From positions 29,769,449-29,833,448 of the forward strand of contig NC_064773.1 in the NCBI RefSeq assembly GCF_011397635.1: DNA of 64,000 nucleotides, in the 5' to 3' direction. This document shows positions 21,601-30,600 of the stretch, one piece after another. The stretch comes from Epinephelus fuscoguttatus. Its lineage: Eukaryota; Chordata; Actinopteri; Perciformes; Serranidae. A program made the translations under genes and the position numbers. Each line of letters opens with the position of its first letter. The first letter of the stretch is position 1. The notes below the pieces were generated by a model that saw only the letters and a list, made by a program, of their open reading frames with translations, searched no databases and was not told the origin of the DNA.

Positions 21601-24600
21601 ATCTACAGCCAGTGTTTGGTTTGTCTGTTCTGGGCAACTGTAGAAACAACATGGCAGACTCTATAGAAGAGGACCTGCTTCGTATGTAGATATAAATGCC
21701 TCATTATTACGTTAGGAAAACACTATTCTTAGTATCAGGTGATGATACACTAATGCAGTGCACTTTACCCTTTTATGTTTTCTACCTCTTGAGCTGAAGC
21801 AAATGTCACAGCCCCTTTTCTCAGTTTTTTCCTGGTCATGTAGCACCAATTTCAAAAATATTTGTATCTCTCAATTGCATCGACTATGGAGCTATATTTG
21901 TGTCTTCATTACATGCGAGAAAATAAATGATATGAGAGAGAAAAAATGTTTGAGAGAAAAAATAATATTTGAGAGAAAAAGTTTTCACACTGATAGCAAA
22001 AAATAATAATACTTGAGATTAAAAAAAGTTTTGAGAGCAAGTATTTTGTCATAGAATATAAAAAAATTTGAGATTTAAAAAATGATTTCCAAGAAAAAAA
22101 ACCTCTCCAAAAACTTTTTTTATTCTCAAATATTATTTTTTGCTATCAGTGTGAAAACATTTTCTCTCTCTCAAAAAAATGTTTCTCTCAAAACCTAAGT
22201 CTTTTTATCGCTCTCTCAAAACCTAAGTCTTTGCTCTTGTGTCAGGATTTTGCTTTCGCTGTGAAAATAGTGTCATGGGCGGGGCCACGTTCCTATTGGC
22301 CAGTCTCAATCGAATTGACAGCTAGGTGAGGATCGTCTTGGGAGTCGAATTCAACTGAATCATTCATCCACCGTGGTGGATTCAACGGCATAGATGTGCT
22401 GCGTTATTTGGGAGCGGAGACTCCAATGTTTGGGTAAGATGGTGACACACACAATTGATGGGTAGCTAGCTGAGCAAGTTGGTTATCAAAATCATTCCTA
22501 TAATGAATCCCTTTTCTCACCTAACGTTATTTTACCGAGATTGTGTTATTAACTGCACTAGCCAGCTAGTGCTAACTTTACATCTAGCTAGGTTATCCCA
22601 TTAACGTTACTTTACTACGGTGCTTTTCTCTTCCAACATTCCATGTGTGGCAGGGTGAGCACTGCTACACCTCCGCCCTTAATTGGCATCAGCTGGGCCT
22701 AATTTCCAGTTGTCAGAGCCTAATTGCGCAGTGGTGGCACCTGCGTTATTTGGTCTTCCCCTCACGGGCGCGCTTACTTCTACTTGGTGTTTACCTGGCG
22801 AGGGCTGTGTGTGGCGTGCTCCGGTTTCTGTACCCAAACTTGGGACTCATAAGGTAGGCATGGGTGCTGCAATGTTTGTGTACTGGTAAAGCGTATTATG
22901 ATGTCACAGCTGCCGCGACTCTTTGCTTTATAGCGGCGTTGGCCGTTCCTGTTGTGTGCAGCTTCGGAGGGGACTTTGAAGCGTGGTGCTTTTCCTCACT
23001 GTGAGACGGTGACTGGGTTTGAGCTGTGTGTTAAGCTCCCTTCACTCCAGTAAGCTCGCTCTGTTTTTTTTATTTCTACTTCTGCTAGTTCTGTTAACTT
23101 TATGTTAACAGGTTGTCCTGCTCTCTGTCCTGCTGTAGCTGAGGCCACAGCTTGTGGCTTCTTCTCCTCCTCTGCGCACTGTGTGGGGCTGCACTCCGTA
23201 GCCCGGTGACGTGGGCCGTCAGCTGGGCATCCTGAAGGACGGCTATCCACGGCCTCCAGCCCCGGTGCGGCCGCTCCGTTTTCCACTGCTGTTCTGCTGG
23301 TTTTCCACAGACTGATTAAAGCACACTGTAACGCGGCTGTGCATTAATGCGGCTTTGGACCTCCGTGTTGTTATATTTGGAAGTCTGTCTCCTGTCCCCA
23401 TATTTGCCAGTATATGAATCTGTGTGACCTTCTGTTAAGAGTAGTCTACAGGTTTGAGTGTATTCCCTGGGGTGCAATTCCACAGGTGGCGTTGTTGGTT
23501 AATTTCCCTCTCCTCTCCATTTGGCCACACATGCATAATGTTAGTGTATGCATATCCGCTCCCAAATAATGCAGCGCATCTATGCCGGTGAATCCACCAT
23601 GGTGGATGAAGGATTCAGTTGAATTCGACTCCCAAGACGATCCTCACCTAGCTGTCAATTCGATTGAGACTGGCCAATAGGAACGTGGCCCCGCCCATGA
23701 CATTATTTTCACAGCGAAAGCAAAATCCTAACATGAGAGCAAAGACTTAGGTTTTGAGAGAAACATTTTTTTGAGAGAGAAAATGTTTTCACACTGATGG
23801 CAAAAAAATAATATTTGAGAGTTAAAAAAAAAGGTTTTTGAGAGGTTTTTTTTCTCGGAAATAATTTTTTAAATCTCAAATTATTATTTTTTTATATTCT
23901 ATGACAAAATACTTTCTCTCAAAACTTTTTTCGTCTCAAATATTATTATTTTTTGCTATCAGTGTGAAAACTTTTTCTCTCAAATTTTTTTTTTTGTCTC
24001 ATCCATTTATTTTCTCGCATGAAATAAAGACACAAATATAGCTCCATAATCGACAGCCCAGTTTCATGAAGAGACATCTTTCCAGTGGTGAAATACTTAT
24101 TTAAGGTCCCATGTCCACCAAAGGGGTTTTTCCCAGCTGAAAACACCACACACCCCTCAGCTGGGAGCATTTGAGAGCACTTTGGAAGCACCGTGTTTTT
24201 TCAGCTGAGATGCTTTGGCTGTGTCTGGTTGCTGTGATACGGAATATTCACAGAAGCATAGTTGTCAGCACAAGGTAGAGTACTTGATCTGAATGAGGGG
24301 AAGGCTGAAGCATGTAGGAAGAGAGGATGGACCTTAAGGTCTGTGAGAGAAAACACTATGTATGTACTTAACACCCAGCACCTGGTTGTGCTCCAGGCAT
24401 TTGTAGTACATTATAAACACATGGAACTCCCACTGAAAAGCGTTAAAAAATTTGCTAGCCTCAAGGCACTGAGTGGCGCACCCAGTAGAGCAGGTGCCCA
24501 AGCACAAAAAAATTGTCCCTGCTGCAGTCGGCAGACAGTTGAGTGAGAGTTAGTGAAGCCAGGGTACGAAAAGATATCCTGGGTATGTGAACTTGCTTCA

Positions 24601-27600
24601 CAGTACTGGCATCAGGACCGGACCAGTCTGGCGGGATAAGTTTCCATGGTAACTTAGGTCAGAGTTATCTAAACCTCATTTTCGGAAAAGAGAAATTCCT
24701 TCAAAACATGCCGGACTTACTGAAGTAAGCCTGGTTTAATTGGTAATCCTGTTTTATAAAACACTCCTCAGGACACAGCCAGACTTACTGTTTCACAGAA
24801 GCCTCATCGTCCGTCCCCCTGTTTGTCCTCATCTTGCTATATTTGTTGCAGCAGGTCCAGGCCCGGGCGCGGTGAGAGGTCAGCCCATTAACGTAAATGC
24901 CCCTGGTTCAGCTCAGACCCCTGAGAACATGCAGCAGATGAAGAAGCTGATGGAGCAAGAGCTGAAGAGTGACAAGTACAAATCCAACAGCAACAAGGGC
25001 TACGTGTTCACACTGATGCCTCTGTACGCCATTGGAGTTGGAGTGTTTGCAGCCTACAAGTTTTTGAAGGTAAACAAAGATACCTGCAACACTTAATGAC
25101 CTTACGATCATTAAAATCATTGACAGGAAAAGATGCTGAATTTGTGTGTCATCATTTTTTTCTACAGATCAAGTCTGCAGATGACCAGGCACAAAAGGAC
25201 AAATTTGCAAAAGGAGCCAAGAAGTCAGTGGAAGCAGGTGTATATTGCATGCACTGGGATTTCTGTTTGCTTGTCTGTGTATTCTTTGGTCAAACACACA
25301 TTTGTTTACCTACTGTGAATAGTGAGTAATTCAGATATCGTGTCATGTTTGCTTTCATGCAGAGAACCAGTTAAACGAGCTGGAACAAAGGCTAGCGCAG
25401 ACAGAGAGGATGCTCAATTCCATCCTCACACAGCTGGACCCGCTCACTAACTGGTGAGTGATGATCAGTGTCAGTTTTCATGCACTTTTGTCTTCACCAT
25501 GCCTTGTGCTCAGTTGTGGTTCTGAAATGCGATACCCACTTTGCTGTCCCTCATTGTCCCTTTCCTTTTAGCAGGCCTGCAGTAAAAACAAAGTCACTGA
25601 CAGGTTTCAGAAATACTATTTTATACTATTTATTTATCTACTACTAACATTTTTTTTTGTTCAAGCCAGGCATTTGTTTGTACTATAATGACTGTTGGTG
25701 AGGATTCTCGGTCATCCAGGTCATGGTTATTGTAAGTGCTATATTGTAAGCAACTGGACTTGCCTGAGTTTCTTGAAGACGTTTCACCTCTCATGCAACA
25801 GGCTTCTGCAGTTCTAACAGAGTGGTGCAGGTTTGAAACTCTGTGTGGGTGTGAACACTCAGAGTCGTTAAGGTTACATGTGAGCTCTGAATTTCAGAGT
25901 TGTTAAGGTCACCTGTGAGTGGTTGACCCACCCGGCCATCATGTGTGTCGTTAGGGTTAGATGGGTCCAGGTGAGAATGGGTGTGAAGTTGTCTGGAGAA
26001 TCTGATGTAGATGGCCTCTGTTGTGCCTCTTTCAAACCATCCGTCTTCTCCGGTCAAGATGTGAACATTGCTGTTGTCGAAAGAGTGTCCCTTTTCCGTA
26101 AGATGTAAATGGAGTCTTGACCTGACGAGTTGGCTCTTCTTTGCTGTGCTATGCGCTTGAGGAGTGGTTAATATGTTTCACCAATGTACAAATTTGTGGA
26201 TTCCTGGCTGCACTGAACTGCATACATTGCATTACTCTGCTTCTGCCTGGGTGTTTTGTCCTTAGGGTGGAGAAGCTTCTGCCTCAGTGTGTTGCTGTGT
26301 TTGAAGTGCACAGGGATGTGGTGTGTGTTGAAGATCCTCCTGAGTTTCTCAGATACTGCTGCGGCATAGGGAATGACAATGTTGTTTTGTTTTTGTGTCT
26401 CTTCCTCTCTATCTCCTCTGGGTGTTTTGAGGCTTTAGCAATGGCCCATTTAAGGTAGCCAAAGGTTTTAAGTGCTTCCCCGATACTGTAATGGTTGTTG
26501 ATTGACTGAAATATATATACTTTTGTCTACAGTATTGCCAGCTAACACCTTGTCAAGCTAGCCAGCGTGTTGCTAACACTCATCCACTAAGCAAAAGACA
26601 AACAATCAGCTGCAGATACCTCATCTCAACAAGTAACAAAGCAGACACTCCCTTCTACCACATCACATCAGGCTAATTGGAATTTGAGCAAAATAGTTAG
26701 CTAATTAGCATGCCTATTAAGCCCATGGCTCTGTATAAAATAATTTCCACAGCCACCGTGACATCACCCATGGTTTGTGGACTCACATTTTGGCTGTCCC
26801 CATCTTGGTTTTTGCAACCAGAAGTGACCATGTTTGGATTAGAGGGTGGAGCTAAACCTAACGTTAGCTGCTAGCTTGGTTAGCATGCTTACAGCTATGG
26901 TTAACTGTAATAATGATAATTTAAATTTTTTTTATTAACAAAAAACAGGCCTAAAACCATTTAAAACAAAATGTAGTAAGTGGAAATCCTGAACATCGAC
27001 TACTTACAGGGTTTTTAAGTAAAACCAAATGCTAAACAAGATTTTTTTGTAGATGACCAAAATGTTACTATTAACTTTCATGAACTGAAAACATGCTGAA
27101 ATGGTCACACCGACAGCTAGGTCTATACTTTGTTAATCTGGGGTTACGCCATGGTTACGTTACCCAACCAACATTGCCGCTTTGGTAGCATCTTGTCTAA
27201 GATGGCATCCAACCTGTTACTCCAGGCAGCCACCCCATTAATTGTGGATAACCTTAAGTCTTAAACGGAAGAGGTATATAAAAATTCACCCCTCTATGGT
27301 TGTCATAAATGGGTAAATACGCTATAGAGGCCAAAACCATTTCATTTTTTCCATGCTGTAAACATGTTTATTTCTGTTTAAAAGTTGGGCATTTTTCACA
27401 TAGGGGTCTGTTAAGCGCTCCAAGAATGAGTCCTAAAAGCCGGAAATGATTTAGCCTTTTAGTACACCCGGTTTCCTCTTCTCAAAGTCAATGGGTTTTT
27501 GGTTAGATGCCTGAAATAAGGTCTGTGGTTAGCACAAGCTAAAGAGATTTTCACGTTTTGTTCTATGACATGGAATGCATCAGTAAATACCCCACTCATA

Positions 27601-30600
27601 GCTTTGAACCTTTTATGTGTGTTAAGAAAAAGGCAGTTGCAAATAGGTGCTAAATGTGAAGACAGTGCCATCATGCCAAATGACTTTACATCCTCATTAT
27701 AGTGGCGATGTTGAGTCATGCAACCGTGGTGTTTTTTTTTTTTTTTTTGTACATTTGAACGTTAGCTTCTTTCAATTGCATTTAGGCTTCAAAATTCATA
27801 AAAGTGGTGTTCATTTGTGAAGATTATCTTGTTGTATAAAACGTTTGCCACAGAGCTTTTTTTCTGCAATAATCCAAAATCCAATAGAAAAAAATCTTTT
27901 TTCCATGTCAGACCACAAAAATGTCCTCCCTGCAGCACTCTATGGGGATTGACTCACTCTTGGGGCCAGCCTCAAGAGGCCATTCAAGGAACTGCAATTT
28001 TTTGACATCTCCACATTCATTTTGAGCCCCGGAAGTTGCCGCTTGATTCAGGGTTCCTACGCAAGTATGGAAAGTATGGAAATAAATTTGATCAATTTCC
28101 AGGTATTAAAGTATGGAAAATGAAAAATAAAGTATGGAAAAATATGTTTCCAGACTATTATTGCTGTTCTAAAATACTGTTTTCTAAAATAGAAATTTAG
28201 GTATTTCCAAAAAGTAATTTAATCAATCCAGATCGTGTTTTATGCCGGGCCAAGCACAATTTGTGTGAGAGCAAACGTCTCAGAAAACATACCGCCCCTT
28301 TTAGCTGATTGACAAGTGGTATGTCCAGTCCGCTGCCCCATGACCCTCCTCCAGCCCCCCAGGTATCAAGTTTCACTCCAACACTGCACCTTCGACAAGA
28401 AGACGAGTTTCACGTGGTTCACAATGGGTAGATGCAAGTTTTTGGATGGATGGCTTGACAATACCGTATATAAATACTGGTTGGCCAAGGATTCCCAATT
28501 CACACACAGAGCTAGATGCAAGCTTTGTGTGAAATCGTTGGACATTGCAAACATGGGGGAGAAGGCGATTCTGAGCCACATGAAAGGAAAACACAGATGT
28601 CTTGTTACTGCATCGCTTGCACCCAGAGTACCAACCTTTTTGCCTCAGCCCAAACATTAAACTTCCCTGAGTTTTTATTTGCATGGCATTATGGTACTTG
28701 GCTACAATTGCCTATTAAGAATAATTAAATATGATGTGAAATATGACATACTGATATATTTACTCAGATGTCGCATATTCTCTGAAAAAAAAAAAAAAAA
28801 AAACAATCACAGAGAAGTCTGGAAATTAGGGTATGGAAAAGTATGGAATTTTGAAATTCCAAATGTGTAGGAACCCTGTTGATTGAGCCACCAAATGAAC
28901 CAAGCAACCCTTTAACTAGCCCACTAAGATAACCAGCATACTGCCTGAGATACAAACTAGTAATTACAATTTCTGTCTCCTCCAGTTAAAAGGCACTGTT
29001 TCACCACATGCTAGGAGTAATTCCTCTGAGATTTGTTTTCATCATCATGTAGTTTTCACTTCTCATCTCTCTTCAGCGTGAAGTCAGTGGCCCAGGAGCA
29101 GAAGAACGAGATCATGTCTCAACTCCAGACCATCCGGTATCTGATGAAGAAGAGAGGAATGGACTGTCCACCCCTGAACATCAACGGTGGGCTGAGTGAT
29201 TGTATTCACACTGATGACTAATACAGTTTTTCTTTTTTGGTCTCAAATCTGATTTTAGGAATTACTGTACACATTGAATTTGAATAGTACAAGCAGCATA
29301 TATTTTGTTCCAGTAAGACTTGAAACAGCAAATTGCAGGCTGGGTAATAAGATATGGAATATGCAGTCATGCTTCATGCCACCGTCAGGACTTGTTTAGC
29401 TGTGGCATCAGCTTTGCATGTCTGTCTTGCTGTGATAACCCACAATTTGAAATTCAACAAGAGCAACCACATTAAGATACAACTCTAAAAGAAGTGTTTT
29501 GCATCTGATTTTATAGTTATGAATGTGGTCGACATCTAAAATGCAAAAAGGTCAGCATTTTCTGATGACTGCAAGATCCCATCAACTTTAATTTTCCTAC
29601 TGTTAGTTCTGAATGATATTGATAAAATCTAATATTTCTATACATTTGACTTTAATAAGGATGAATTTTGACATCATGTGACTATTATGCAGTAGAAAAT
29701 TATTATTATTAAATTATGTCAGTGCTCTCTTCTAGACCACTGGTGTTTCTAAATAACTGCCACCACATCTTTGGCTTTTGTGTGCAGCTATTTCATATAG
29801 ATCAAAATACTAATATATTTGTGATGAACTAATATCGGCTGATGTATAGTTGTCCTTCTGTAAGGGGCCCTGCGCAAGACAAAACAAGAGCATTACTATT
29901 AAACAAAATGTGGCACAATAATTGTTTTATCCTGATTATGTAGTTTCCTTATCGTTGTAAGCCCAATTTGGAATTGAAAATAAGATTCAATGCACCACCT
30001 AGGACTAATATACGGTACATTTTTCAAATAGTACAGAGAACCAGGCCTTCATTTGAAACAATATTGTATTAGAGACATGCCTTTTATAAGTATATCTTAT
30101 CATGTTTTAGTAAGAAGCTTCCCTGTTTTCGTCCTGCTGTTGATTTTGTTTAGCGCAAATTCCACACTTCTTCTATGTTTACCTGTTGTTTTGATATATT
30201 TGGCAATATTTACACAATGTCCCACTGCATTAGTTTCTAGGGCTGTACCCAAGTCAGAATTATGCCAGTTTAATGAGATTTGGCTGTTGAAAATGAATAT
30301 TTGATGATTGTTTTTTTTCCCCCATATTAAGTTCTAAAGTTAGAAAGGGGTTCAGCATGATGTTTACACATTCACGCCAGATAGTAAACAAGCTAACTAC
30401 GCTAACGGCCAATTGAAAATGTGCACCAGCATTTTTTGCTGACCTTAGATATCAAACAAAAGCCAGAGACTGTGTTTTATTAAGTTGCTGTGAGCTGTAA
30501 ATTCACCACTTCTCAGTCGAAGAGAGAAGACGATGTTATCTCGGAGCCTTATGGTGCTGAGTCTCTACTCCTCTGTGCCACTGCATCTTGTTCGCAGACT

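Noticed and set aside
22645..23286. Protein-coding gene in the GC-richer block 22.6-23.3 kb
   Set aside because: The block is bounded by TG...CA ends with a CATG duplication, so it is a solo LTR; the ORFs have no homology.
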